A DNA stretch of 64,000 bases, taken from RYN-230 sp963704995. GTDB taxonomy: Bacteria > Actinomycetota > Actinomycetes > Streptosporangiales > Streptosporangiaceae. The notes beneath the pieces were generated by a model that saw only the letters and a list, made by a program, of their open reading frames with translations, made no database searches and was not told the origin of the DNA. The stretch covers positions 1,240,001 to 1,304,000 of the forward strand of contig CAVPIM010000009.1 of assembly GCA_963704995.1 (NCBI GenBank). Reading direction: 5' to 3'. This document shows positions 37,055 through 47,173 of this stretch, one piece after another. The position numbers and the translations under genes were made by a program. Positions within the stretch are counted from its first letter, which is position 1; every line of letters starts with the position of its first letter.

Positions 37055-37962
37055 CGCGTCGCTCCGGCGTGGTATTCGACGCTGTCCTGAGTGACCTGCA
37101 TGAATGCCTCCTCCAGTGAAGCCTGGGCGGGCATGAGTTCGAAGACCGGCAGATGCGCCCGCCACGCCGCCGTCCCGATCTGCTCGGCCGTCAGGCCGGA
37201 CACGCGCAGGACATCCGAGCCGTCCGCCGTGACCCGCACCCCCGGGCCCGCGAGGACGTCGCCCAGGCGCCCGGTGTCCGGCGTGCGTACCTGCACATCG
37301 CCGGTCGCCGCATGGCCGATGAAGTCCTCGACGCTCGTCTCGGCGATGAGTTTCCCGCGTCCGATGACGACCAGCCGGCTGGCCGTCTGCGCCATCTCAC
37401 TCATCAGGTGCGAGGAGACCAGAACCGTCCGCCCCTCCTCGGCGAGCGACCTGAGCAGCAGCCGGATCCAGCGCACCCCGTCCGGGTCCAGGCCGTTGAC
37501 CGGCTCGTCCAGGACCACGGTCTGCGGCTGGCCCAGCAGCGCGGCCGCCACGCCGAGCCGCTGGCCCATGCCGAGCGAGAAACCGCCCGCCCGCGCACCC
37601 CTGACCCCGGCCAGGCCGGCCAGCTCGATCACCTCGTCCACCCGGCGGCGGCCGATGCCGGCCGTCCGCGCGAGCGCCAGCAGGTTATTGCGGGCCGACA
37701 ACCCCGGGTGGACGGACCTGGCATCCAGCAGGATGCCCAGCTCGGACAGGGGGGCGGCGCAGCCGGGATAGTGCTTGCCGTTGACCCGGACCGTGCCACT
37801 CGTGGGGCGGTCCAGGCCCGCGATCACCCGCATGGTGGTTGACTTCCCCGCCCCGTTCGGGCCGAGGAACCCGGTGACTACCCCGGGCTCCACCACGAAG
37901 CTCAGCCCGTCGACCGCGGTCTTCTCCCCGTACCGTTTGGTCAGGCCATCAATCTCGATCAC
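37051..37962 (-). CDS. ABC transporter ATP-binding protein
   Basis: A 303-residue DrrA-like ATPase. Walker A is GPNGAGKST, the signature FSLGMGQRLGVA, Walker B VVLDEPVNGLDP, and the H-loop VLVSSHLMSEM. The C-terminal extension (about residues 215–303, with EEAFMQVTQD) is typical of drug or lipopeptide exporters. It leads the operon ATPase–permease–kinase–regulator, all joined by 4-base overlaps or short gaps. Confidence 0.93.
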   Translation of the reverse strand: MIEIDGLTKRYGEKTAVDGLSFVVEPGVVTGFLGPNGAGKSTTMRVIAGLDRPTSGTVRVNGKHYPGCAAPLSELGILLDARSVHPGLSARNNLLALARTAGIGRRRVDEVIELAGLAGVRGARAGGFSLGMGQRLGVAAALLGQPQTVVLDEPVNGLDPDGVRWIRLLLRSLAEEGRTVLVSSHLMSEMAQTASRLVVIGRGKLIAETSVEDFIGHAATGDVQVRTPDTGRLGDVLAGPGVRVTADGSDVLRVSGLTAEQIGTAAWRAHLPVFELMPAQASLEEAFMQVTQDSVEYHAGATR

Positions 37963-38108
37963 GATGCGTCCTCGTCTCGGTCGCTGCTGATGACCGGAAC
38001 GCTACGGACCCCGCGGCCAGCGGGAATCTGCCTCGGGGCCACACTTTCCCGGGGACCTAGGCCTCAAGGCATAGGCCCGGCGGCAGCACCGGGCGGCGCT
38101 CCGGTACG

Positions 38109-38702
38109 TCAGTCTCCGGATCCGAGATAGCTCCAGACCTGCGGGTAGCGCCCGATGCCCAGGGACCGGCAGATCTTCTGCGCCGCCATGCTGACCCCCT
38201 CGGTGAAAGTCGGAAACGCCAATTGCAGCTCCGCGACCTGCCCGACCGTCATCCCGGCGGCCATGCACGCCGCCACCGTCTGCACCCGTCGCCGGCGGCG
38301 GGATCGGTGTCGCGGGCCAGCGAAGCCGACCGGGCCGAGGCCCTCGGCGAGATCGATCCCGTGCCGCCGGGAGATGACCCGCCACGTCCTTCTTGCCGTG
38401 CGCGTAGCGGGCTACCCGCGCGCTGTTGGCCAGCACGGCGGGCAGGTTCGGCACCGGCGCCGGCCCGTCGAGGCCGAAGGTGGCCCAGGAATGTCCAGTC
38501 GCGCGCCAGGCGGGCGGTGCGGGCCAGCGTCCGCACCGGCGCCGGGCCGCGGTTGAGGCTGGTCCCGCCGATCTGGCCGGCTTCGAGCAGGGTGACCCGC
38601 GCGCCGAGTTCGCCGCCCTGCAGCGCGGCGGTGATCCCGGCCGGCCCCCGCCCACCACCAGCAGGCTCCCGCCGTCCGCTGGCGGGCCCCCGGCGCTCAT
38701 GG
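38109..38702 (-). pseudogene. Pyridine nucleotide-disulfide oxidoreductase remnant, internally deleted
   Basis: From ATG 38702 there is a broken FAD-binding N terminus (SLLVVGGG, then GGTSLNRGPAPVRTLARTARLARDW in another frame) and then, after an NPSARVARYAHGKKDV-like stretch, directly the C-terminal dimerisation segment in a third frame (MTVGQVAELQLAFPTFTEGVSMAAQKICRSL, ending YLGSGD). About 250 residues of FAD/NAD domains are missing and at least three frames are needed. The typical redox CxxxxC is replaced by SLNRGP. This is real decay, unlike the single indels elsewhere. The family looks like mercuric reductase or dihydrolipoamide dehydrogenase. Confidence 0.75.
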
Positions 38703-38751
38703 CCGGCCCCCGGGCAGCGTCACGCGTCGAGCCCCGACGATGACGTCGCTC

Positions 38752-38922
38752 GATCTCCTCGGGCCGGCACATCCATTCCACGTTGCCGCTGGCCGCGATC
38801 AGCGCGGAGACTTCACAATCGGAAAGGAACCCATACTCGGCGATCCGCGGGAACGGGCTTCCGCTCAGGGGCGACGCGCTCGAATGCGGACTTGCGGTCA
38901 GTCTTTCCGTCACCGGCTCCAC
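38752..38922 (-). pseudogene. GH15 glucoamylase/trehalase N-terminal fragment
   Basis: PFPRIAEYGFLSDCEVSALIAASGNVEWMCRPE matches the N terminus of actinomycete GH15 (trehalase/glucoamylase-like) enzymes. Only about 55 residues are present; the frame then runs on into the reductase fragment. It lies near glucose dehydrogenase and GH63 glucosidase genes, so a complete GH15 was probably once part of this sugar cluster. Confidence 0.75.
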
Positions 38923-39140
38923 ACCCTTCCGCGGTCACCGCCCTGGTCACAGTCTGGTCGCCACCCCGGGCTCTGTCACCAGCACGAATCTGCCCGACCA
39001 CGTACTTTGCCTTTCCGCAGTCTTAACGTAACTGCGGCATTCCTGCCCGGTCACTTACTGGCCGCGCACCGTTTACCTGTGACCTGATTGGGTCGCCAGC
39101 TATGAGGGCATTACGGCTTTGATGGGGGTGGCATCGCACC

Positions 39141-40298
39141 ATGAAAGCAGTCGCGGTTTTCCCAGGGTCTCAGGAGATCAAGGTCATCGAGCGGGACTTC
39201 CCCCGGCTCATCCGGCCGGACGAGGTCACGATGCGGATGCTCGACATCGGCATCTGCGGCACCGACAAGGAGATCTGCTCCTTCGAGTACGGGACTCCCC
39301 CGCCAGGGGATGACCACCTGGTGATCGGCCACGAGTCGGTGGCCGAGATCGTGGACGTGGGGACGGCTGTCGAGCGGCTGCAGCCGGGAGACCTGGTCGT
39401 GCCATCCGTGCGCCGCCCGTGTCCCCATCCGGCCTGCCTGGCCTGCCGTTCCGGGCACCAGGACTACTGCTACACGGGGGACTTCAGCGAACGCGGCATC
39501 AAGGAAGCCCACGGCTATATGGCCGAATACGCCGTCGACCATGAGCACTACATGAACATCGTGCCGCCGGACCTGCGGGAGATCGCTGTCCTGGCCGAGC
39601 CGCTCACCATCGCGGAGAAGGCGCTGGCCCAGATCTTCTGGATGATGCAGCAGCGACCGCCGTGGATCGATCCGGACACGCCCAGCCAGGAGCGGGGCCA
39701 GGGGCTTTCGGCGCTGGTGCTCGGTATCGGGCCGGTTGGGCTGCTCGGCGCGATGGTGCTAGCCTCAGCCGGCTTCACGACGTACGTGTACTCGCGCGAA
39801 CTGCCGCCCAGCCCGCGGATCGACTTGGTCGCGGCCATTGGCGCGACGTATGTCTCCTCCGAGACCACCACGTTCACCCAGCTGGCGGAGCTGATCGGCA
39901 ACGCCGACCTGATCTACGAAGCGGTCGGGCACTCGCACTTCGCCCTGGAGGCGCTGAAGGTCCTGGGCACCAACGGCATCTTCGTGCTGACGGGTGTCCC
40001 CGGCCTGCAGGCCTTTGTCCAGGCGGACCCGGCCCGCCTGATGCGGGAGATGGTCCTGAAGAACCAGGTCCTGCTGGGCACCGTGAACGCCGGGACGGAC
40101 GCCTTCGCCGCCGCGCTCCGCGACCTCGACCTCTTCCGCCGCCGCTGGCCGGCCGTGGTCAAGACCCTCATCGCCGGCCGCTACCCGCCCGAGCAGGCGC
40201 CGGACCTGATCCTCGGCCGGCCGCCGGCATCAAAAGCGTCATCGCCTTCGACCTCGACTAGTAGCCAGCAGAGCCCAGTAACCAGCAGAGACCACTAA
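39141..40298 (+). CDS. Glucose 1-dehydrogenase (MDR family, zinc type)
   Basis: A medium-chain dehydrogenase that oxidises glucose to gluconolactone with NAD(P). Visible features: CGTDKEICSFEYG (catalytic-zinc Cys and neighbours), IGHESVAEI, the structural-zinc-like CPHPACLACRSGHQDYC, the Rossmann GIGPVGLLGAM, and the glucose-dehydrogenase C-terminal domain. The usual C terminus GIKSVIAFDLD is present in another frame (stop at about 40259): one base seems missing near 40220, so the last 19 residues as read (from ASKASSPS) are wrong and the real protein is about 12 residues shorter. RBS GGGGGTGG before ATG. Next to a GH63 glucosidase, suggesting oligosaccharide catabolism. Confidence 0.9.
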   Translation: MKAVAVFPGSQEIKVIERDFPRLIRPDEVTMRMLDIGICGTDKEICSFEYGTPPPGDDHLVIGHESVAEIVDVGTAVERLQPGDLVVPSVRRPCPHPACLACRSGHQDYCYTGDFSERGIKEAHGYMAEYAVDHEHYMNIVPPDLREIAVLAEPLTIAEKALAQIFWMMQQRPPWIDPDTPSQERGQGLSALVLGIGPVGLLGAMVLASAGFTTYVYSRELPPSPRIDLVAAIGATYVSSETTTFTQLAELIGNADLIYEAVGHSHFALEALKVLGTNGIFVLTGVPGLQAFVQADPARLMREMVLKNQVLLGTVNAGTDAFAAALRDLDLFRRRWPAVVKTLIAGRYPPEQAPDLILGRPPASKASSPSTSTSSQQSPVTSRDH

Positions 40299-40355
40299 CC
40301 AGCAGACCCGGACCAGCAGGCCCGTAACGAACCGACCGTTAACGAAAGGTGCGCG

Positions 40356-43172
40356 ATGTCCGGGGACCCGCACGATGGCCAGTATCCCGCCGGTCCAGCC
40401 TCGCTGACGGCCGAGGAACGGCGGCTGCAGGAGGCCCGGGCGGGCGTTCCGTGGCGGGCCTGGGGGCCTTATCTCAGCGAACGGCAATGGGGCACGGTCC
40501 GGGAGGATTACAGCGATAACGGTGACGCCTGGTCCTATTTCAGCCACGATCAGGCCCGGTCCCGCGCGTACCGGTGGGGCGAGGACGGTATCGCCGGGGT
40601 CAGCGACGACAAGCAGCGGCTGTGCCTGGCCCTGGCGCTGTGGAACGAGCGGGACCCGATCCTTAAAGAACGCCTGTTCGGCCTGACCAATGCCGAGGGC
40701 AATCATGGTGAGGACGTCAAGGAGTACTACTTCTACGTCGACAACCTGCCGACGCACAGCTACCAGCGCTACCTCTACAAGTACCCGCACGCCGAATTCC
40801 CCTACGCCGGCCTGGCCGCCGTGAACGGGGCCCGGTCACGGCACGAGCTGGAGTACGAGCTCATCGATACCGGCGTCTTCGATGACGGCCATTACTTCGA
40901 CGTCGAGGTGGAGCACGCCAAGAACGGGCCGGAAGACATCTTGTGCCGCATCACTGTGCACAATCGCTCCGGCCGGGACGCCGCGCTGCACGTGCTGCCC
41001 ACCCTGTGGTTCCGCAACACGTGGTCCTGGGAGGCCGGCGGCGCTAAGCCGCGCATCACCCGGGTCCTGTCGCCGAACCCGGCCGCCCGGGCCGAGCACC
41101 ACGAACTCGGCGTCTTCTACCTCCACGCTGAACCAGAAGCCGGCCTGCTGTTCTGCGAGAACGAGACGAACACGGCGCGCGTATTCGGCACCGAGCCGCA
41201 GACCCGCTTCGCCAAGGACGGTATCGGCGAGCACCTGCTGCACGGCGCGGACACCGTCAACCCCGGCGGCGAGGGAACCAAGGTAGCCGCGCACGTCCGG
41301 CTGGCCGTGCCGGCCGGCGGGCAGGCCTGCGTGCTGGTCCGGCTCACCCGGGAGGGCCCGGAGACCCTCACGGCGCCCTTCGGCGGCGCCGCCGAACTCA
41401 TCGCCCGACGCCGGGCTGAGGCCGACGAGTTCTACGAGGCCATCACGCCGCCTGCCGTGACCGACGACGCGAAGGCGGTCATGCGCCAGGCCCTGGCGGG
41501 GATGCTCTGGTCCAAGCAGTGCTACTTCTTCGACGTGGACCGCTGGCTCCGCGAGCGCCGTGCCCACCCGCTGCGGGCCCCGGCGCGGCGGGGAAGCCGG
41601 AACGAGTCGTGGTTCCACATGTTCAACCATGACGTGGTGTCCATGCCGGACAAGTGGGAGTACCCCTGGTACGCCGCCTGGGACCTGGCTTTCCATTGCA
41701 TTCCGCTGGCCATGGTCGACCCCGACTTCGCGAAGAGCCAGATCGACCTGATGCTGTCCCAGGATTACCTCCACCCCACCGGCCAGATGCCGGCCTACGA
41801 ATGGAACTTCGGGGACGTCAACCCGCCGGTGCACGCCTTCGCGGCCCTCTTCCTGCAGAACCTGGAATCAGATCTGGGCGAGGTGGACCTGCCTTTCATG
41901 AAGGAGAGCTTCGCGAAGCTGCTGCTGAACTTCACCTGGTGGGTGAACCGCAAGGATCCCTCGGGACGGAACGTGTTCGAGGGCGGCTTCCTGGGCCTGG
42001 ACAACATCGGGGTGTTCGACCGCAGCGCCGCCCTGCCCACCGGGGGGCGGCTGGAGCAGGCGGACGGCACCGCCTGGATGGCGATGTTCAGCCAGAACAT
42101 GCTCGAAATGGCGCTGGCCCTGCTCCAGCACGACGAGGGTTACGAGCAGTTCGTGCTCAAGTTCGTCGAGCACTTCTTCTGGATCGCCGCCGCGGTGGAC
42201 CCCGTCGGTGAGCACCCCGACGAGATGTGGGACGAGGAGGACGGCTTCTTCTATGACGTGCTGCGCCTGCCCGACGGCACCGGCACCCGGATCAAGGTCC
42301 GTTCCCTCGTGGGCCTGCTGCCCTTGTGTGCCACGACGGTGATCGAGGCCGAGATGCTCGAGCGCTATCCGAAGATCGCCGCGCGGGTGGGGGCCTTCCT
42401 GGAGCGCAACCAGGATCTCCTGGCCAACATCGCGGACCCGCTCGTGCCCGGGGCGCACGGGCGGCGTCTGCTGTCCCTGGTGAACGAGGACAAGCTGCGC
42501 CGCATCCTCGCGCGGATGCTGGACGAGGAGCGTTTCCTGGGCCCGCACGGGATCCGCTCGATCTCGCGCTGGCACCTCGACCATCCCTACAGCTTCCAGG
42601 CGGGCGGGGCCGAGCATCAGGTGCAGTACGAGCCGGCCGAATCGACCAGCGGGATGTTCGGCGGCAACTCCAACTGGCGCGGGCCGGTCTGGTTCCCGAT
42701 CAACCTGCTGCTGATCAGGGCCCTGCTCCAGCACTACCGCTACTACGGCGATGACCTGAAGGTCGAGTGCCCGACAGGTTCGGGAACGATGATGACCCTG
42801 TTCGAGGTGGCGCAGGAACTGACCCGCCGCCTCGCCACCACCTTCCTGCGCGGCGAGGACGGGCAGCGCCCGGTCTACGGCGGGACCAGGCTGTTCCAGG
42901 AGGACCCGCACTGGCGGGACCTGATCCTTTTCTACGAGTACTTCCACGGCGACAACGGGGCCGGCCTGGGGGCCTCACATCAGACCGGGTGGACCGGCCT
43001 GGTCGCCCGGCTGATCCAGACCCTCGGCCAGTTCGACGCCGCTGCCGTACTCGACGACCACCAGTGGCCGATGGCCCGGCCCTACCGGCGCCTCGCCGCC
43101 GAACCGGTCGGTGACGTCAGCGCCGCGCGCCGGGCGCGCGGCGTGGCGCATCCGGATTCCGCTCCGAGCTAA
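40356..43172 (+). CDS. GH63-type glucosidase
   Basis: A 938-residue cytoplasmic alpha-glucosidase of the bacterial GH63/MGH1 group, acting on glucosylated oligosaccharides. It has the N-terminal beta-sandwich start WRAWGPYLSERQWGTVREDYS and GEDGIAGVSDD, followed by the (alpha/alpha)6 barrel: SWFHMFNHDVVSMPDKWEYPWYAAWDLAFH, LSQDYLHPTGQMPAYEWNFGDVNPP, EEDGFFYDVL and GMFGGNSNWRGPVWFPINLLL. No signal peptide. It follows the glucose dehydrogenase by 58 bp, allowing released glucose to be oxidised. The GAAAGGTGCGCG ribosome-binding site supports the ATG start. Confidence 0.92.
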   Translation: MSGDPHDGQYPAGPASLTAEERRLQEARAGVPWRAWGPYLSERQWGTVREDYSDNGDAWSYFSHDQARSRAYRWGEDGIAGVSDDKQRLCLALALWNERDPILKERLFGLTNAEGNHGEDVKEYYFYVDNLPTHSYQRYLYKYPHAEFPYAGLAAVNGARSRHELEYELIDTGVFDDGHYFDVEVEHAKNGPEDILCRITVHNRSGRDAALHVLPTLWFRNTWSWEAGGAKPRITRVLSPNPAARAEHHELGVFYLHAEPEAGLLFCENETNTARVFGTEPQTRFAKDGIGEHLLHGADTVNPGGEGTKVAAHVRLAVPAGGQACVLVRLTREGPETLTAPFGGAAELIARRRAEADEFYEAITPPAVTDDAKAVMRQALAGMLWSKQCYFFDVDRWLRERRAHPLRAPARRGSRNESWFHMFNHDVVSMPDKWEYPWYAAWDLAFHCIPLAMVDPDFAKSQIDLMLSQDYLHPTGQMPAYEWNFGDVNPPVHAFAALFLQNLESDLGEVDLPFMKESFAKLLLNFTWWVNRKDPSGRNVFEGGFLGLDNIGVFDRSAALPTGGRLEQADGTAWMAMFSQNMLEMALALLQHDEGYEQFVLKFVEHFFWIAAAVDPVGEHPDEMWDEEDGFFYDVLRLPDGTGTRIKVRSLVGLLPLCATTVIEAEMLERYPKIAARVGAFLERNQDLLANIADPLVPGAHGRRLLSLVNEDKLRRILARMLDEERFLGPHGIRSISRWHLDHPYSFQAGGAEHQVQYEPAESTSGMFGGNSNWRGPVWFPINLLLIRALLQHYRYYGDDLKVECPTGSGTMMTLFEVAQELTRRLATTFLRGEDGQRPVYGGTRLFQEDPHWRDLILFYEYFHGDNGAGLGASHQTGWTGLVARLIQTLGQFDAAAVLDDHQWPMARPYRRLAAEPVGDVSAARRARGVAHPDSAPS

Positions 43173-43214
43173 CTTGTGTGGCGCTGGGGACATCCTTCGC
43201 CGAGGATGGCGAGA

Positions 43215-46200
43215 GTGAGCGAAAGCCAGCCCTCAGTCCGCGCCGGCCACCCCGGCCGGTCCAGCCAGGCCGCCACCACCGGCGGCGAGGGACCGCTGGC
43301 CCGTCTGCTGGAAACCCGGGGCGGGACCGCGGCCCCGGAGACCCCGTTCGTCATCGAGCACCGCGAAGCCCTGATCTACATGCTGTGCCAGGCGGCCGAA
43401 CTCGAGCACGGGATCATGTGCCAGTACCTGTTCGCCGCGTTCTCGCTCAAGGAATCCGGGGACGAGGGCCTGACCCCGGACGAGCTGGCCGCCGTCACGC
43501 GCTGGCAGCGGCAGATCCTGAGCGTGGCCGCGGGAGAGATGCTGCATCTGGCCCTGGTCCACAACCTGCTCTCGGCCATCGGCGCCGCCCCGCACCTGTC
43601 CCGGCCGAACCTGCCCGCCCCGGCCGGGCACTACCCCGCCGGGGTGCAGCTGGCCCTGCTGCCGTTCGGTGAGCAGGCCCTGCGGCATTTCATGTTCCTG
43701 GAGCGCCCGGAGGGGATGGATCTGCAGGACGCCGAGGGCCTGGCCGCCCTGCAGACCGCCCTGCCGAGCGTGAGCCCGCGTGACATCGTCCCCACCGGCC
43801 AGGACTTCGCCACGGTCGGGCACCTGTACCGCTCGGTCGAGGCCGGCTTCCGGCACCTGTCCGGGAAGTACGGGGAGGACTGGCTGTTCACCGGGCCGCC
43901 CCGCGCGCAGGCCACCCCGGCGCTGTTCGGCTGGCCGAACCTGCTGCCGGTCACCGGGCTGGACGAGCGCCTGCGCGGCGGTCGAGGAAATCGTGGAGCA
44001 GGGCGAGGGCCCGCGGGGGCACTGGCGCAACGCGCACTTCGGCCAGTTCGTCGCGATCCTGGACGAGTACCAGCAGATGCGGAAGGCCAATCCGGGGTTC
44101 GAGCCGGCCCGGCCGGTGATGGCCGCGAACGTCCGCCCGCACGACCGGGCCGGCGCGGTCCCGGTGATCACCGACCCGCTGACCGCGCGGGTCACCGACC
44201 TGTTCAACGTCAACTACGAGGTCCTGCTCCAGCTGTTCGAGCGGTTCTTCGCGCACACCACGGAGACCGACGCTCAGCTCAAGGTCCTCGCGGACGCCTC
44301 GGTGGCGCTGATGGTCCAGGTGATCAAGCCGCTCGGCAGCCTGATCACCACGCTGCCGCCCGGCCCGGCGTACCCGGGGCGCACGGCCGGGCCCAGCTTC
44401 GAGCTGTTCTACGAATCCGACTACCTGATGCCGCACCAGCACGCGGCCTGGGCGCTGCTGGCCGAGCGGCTGGACACAGCGGCCTGGCTGTGCAGCGAAC
44501 TGTGCGCCGGCCGCGGCACGGCCGTCGCGGCCCAGCTGGAACCGGTCCTCGGCGCCACCCGCCAGATCGCCGCGTCACTGGCCGCACACCTGGGCGCTGG
44601 CACCCCGCAGGCCGCCCTGGCGTCGGCCGGGCCGAGGCTGCTGGCCGCCGACATCGACGCCCTGGCCAGCGCAGCCACCAGGACCCTGGACGGCCTGCCC
44701 GCCAGCCTGCCATCTCCCGCCGAGACGACCCGCGCGGCCGGCGAACTGCTCAGCGCGGCCCGCAACCTCCCGGGCCCCGGGGGCCGGCCCGCGGCCGGAG
44801 ATCCCGAGGCCGCGGCCGCAGCCGGGCGGCTGCGGGAGGCCGTGCTGGCGGCCACCCGCCTGCGAGCTGGCCTCGGCCGGTCCGGCACCTGCCCCGCAGA
44901 GCTCACCGAAGCGGTCGCGGCCCTGCAGGACGCGCTGCTGCGGGTCGCGCCCCGCCGGCCAGGAACCGGCGTGGCGCGAGGATCTCCGGCAGGCGCAGTC
45001 TTCCCTGCCGGCCTCGATCCAGACCGCCCGCAACGGCCCCTACCTGGTCACGAACGTGCCCACGGTCCGCAGCCACCTGGGGATCGCCACCCAGGCGGCA
45101 CCGCAGCTCGCGCTGTGCCGCTGCGGCGCCTCCGCGGTCAAGCCCGCCTGCGACGGGACCTGCCACTCGAACGGGTTCAGCGACGCGAAAGACCCCGCCC
45201 GGGTTCCCGACCGCCGCGACACCTACCCCGGCCAGCAGGTGACGGTGTTCGACAACCGCGGCATCTGCCAGCACTCCGGGTTCTGCACCGACCGGCTGCC
45301 CGCCGTTTTCCGCTCCGATAACGATCCGTTCGTGGCACCCAGCGGCGGACGGATGGACGAGGTGGTGAGGGCCGCCCGCGATTGCCCGTCCGGGGCCCTG
45401 TCGTATGCGCTGGGCGGCACCGAGGCCCGCGCCGACGTGGACGGCCACGGTCAGCGGCCACCCGAGATCGAGATCACCGCGGACGGCCCCTACCGGGTGA
45501 CCGGCGGGATCCCGCTCGAAGGCGCCGGCGGGGAGCGGGTCCGGCACGCCCACGGCGCCTCAGCCGAGCACTATGCGCTGTGCCGCTGCGGGCAGTCCCG
45601 CAACAAGCCGTTCTGCTCGGGCATGCACTGGTACGTGGGGTTCACCGACCCGCCATCGCGTCCGAGCCCGACCCTGTTCGAGTACGCGGGCGGCCGCGGC
45701 CCGCTGACCCGCACCGCGCGGCTGCTGCACGAAAAGCACATCCCGGCCGACCCGCTGCTCGCCCCGGTGTTCGCGGACATGCCGGCTGACCAGCCGCAGG
45801 CCCTGGCCGCCTGGCTGGCTGCCGCTCTTGGCGGCCCCCCGCTGAACGGCCCGGACCAGGCTGGGCTCCCCCAGTCCCTGCTGGCGCCTTCCGGTGAGCC
45901 GCTCACCGAGGATCAGCGGGCCCGCTGGGTGTCCCTGGCCAGCCGGGCCGCCGACGAGGCCGGGCTGCCGGACGCCCCCGGGTTCCGCTCCGCGCTCGCC
46001 TCCTGCCTGGAGTGGCTCTCCCGGGTCGCCACCCAGCCCGCCGCCGGGGGCGAGCCCGGCCCGGTACCGACCTGGGACTGGGGCCCGGGCGGCCCTCCCG
46101 CCCCCGCCCAGCGGGACGCCGGGCAGGACACCACCGGGCCGGTGCCGCTGCCCGCGCCGGGCGAGCCGGTCAGCTTCGGCGCGCACATCAAGCCGCTGTT

Positions 46201-46384
46201 CCGCGACCGGGACCGCCAGTCGATGAGCTTCGCCTTCGACCTGTCCTCCGCCGACGACGTCCGCACCCACGCCGCAGGCATCTTGCGGCGCCTCCAGGAC
46301 GGAACCATGCCCTGCGACGGCGCGTGGCCTGCCGACCGGATCGCGGTCTTCGAGCGCTGGACCGAAACCGGGATGGAACCTTAG
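43215..46384 (+). pseudogene. Multidomain ferritin-like / CDGSH / 4Fe-4S / globin-like protein, two frameshifts
   Basis: Read through two frame changes (about 43978 and 44960) this is one protein of about 1,055 residues. Order: a VioB-type ferritin-like domain (PFVIEHREALIYMLCQAAELEHGIMCQYLFAAF, GEMLHLALVHNLL); a second helical part with FELFYESDYLMPHQHAAW; a CDGSH zinc-finger-type Fe-S site (LCRCGASAVKPACDGTCH); a Fer4_19-like segment (NRGICQHSGFCTDRLP, ARDCPSGAL); a second CDGSH (LCRCGQSRNKPFCSGMH); a truncated-globin-like region (DPLLAPVFADMPADQPQALAAWL); and a C-terminal part with IKPLFRDRDRQSMSFAFDL. Start is GTG 43215 (after GAGG) or ATG 43206. Intact conserved sites on both sides of each break suggest indel errors. 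Function unknown; iron/redox chemistry is likely. Confidence 0.85.
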
Positions 46385-46388
46385 CGCC

Positions 46389-46859
46389 ATGCAGCCAGAC
46401 ATCCGCGTACGCCGGGTGTACGACCCGGCTGAGCCTCAGGACGGAACCCGGATACTGGTGGACAGGCTCTGGCCGCGCGGGCTCCGCAAGGACGCGGTCC
46501 CGCTGGACGAGTGGGTCAAGGACGTGGCCCCGTCCACCGGACTGCGGTCCTGGTACGGGCATGACCCGGCGAAGTTCGGCGAGTTCTGCCGCCGCTACAC
46601 CGAGGAACTCTCCCACGGCGCGGCCCGGGCGGCCCTCGAACACCTGGCCGACCGGGCGGCCGCCGGTCCGGTCACGCTGCTCACCGCGACCCGGGACGTC
46701 GATCACAGCCACGCCGCGGTCCTGGCCCCGCTGCTCCGCCACCAGGCCATGAGGGAGTCTGCCGAGGGCGGCGAGGCCGCGTGCTACGCCCATCTGGTGT
46801 GCCCCGAGTGCGGCGCCGTCACCACCGAAGGCCACCGCCCGGGCTGCGCATCGGCGTAA
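46389..46859 (+). CDS. DUF488 family protein with C-terminal Cys motif
   Basis: A 156-residue DUF488 protein (YPxxP, RxLWPRGLRK...W pattern: RILVDRLWPRGLRKDAVPLDEWVKDVAPSTGLRSWYGHDPAKFGEF). DUF488 proteins are small cytoplasmic proteins of unknown function, sometimes linked to nitrogen, sulfur or redox stress. Uncommonly it ends with CPECGAVTTEGHRPGC, a possible metal site beyond the normal domain. It starts 4 nt after the ferritin-like gene stop, so the two are one operon. Confidence 0.85.
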   Translation: MQPDIRVRRVYDPAEPQDGTRILVDRLWPRGLRKDAVPLDEWVKDVAPSTGLRSWYGHDPAKFGEFCRRYTEELSHGAARAALEHLADRAAAGPVTLLTATRDVDHSHAAVLAPLLRHQAMRESAEGGEAACYAHLVCPECGAVTTEGHRPGCASA

Positions 46860-47173
46860 CGACCGGCTCCCGCACCGGCAGCTACGGAATTGATCTGAGC
46901 CCGCTGCGACGGGCCCGCTGCGCGGACGCGGGGGGCTCACTGCCGGGACGCGAGAGCGGATCATTGCTGATCAGGGGCCTGGATAAGTCCGTACTTGGTC
47001 TTGTTTGTTGGGACTTCACCTGCTTTTAATAGGCACTCGGGGTTGTGGGGGGACCGGTCGGCCTGGGCGTTTGCGCTGAACGAGGGCCGGCCACCGGGGC
47101 TCGCCGTTGATGCCGGGCCGGGGATGACCCGGGCCCATGGCCCTTGCCCGGCCCAGGGGGAAGGTGGGGGCAC
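46860..47173. other. Intergenic region upstream of the beta-helix gene
   Basis: About 314 bp without a gene. It has an AT-richer patch near 47000–47035 that could hold a promoter for the secreted protein gene, but no clear -35/-10 pair. A GAAGGTGGGGG ribosome-binding site precedes ATG 47174. Confidence 0.45.
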
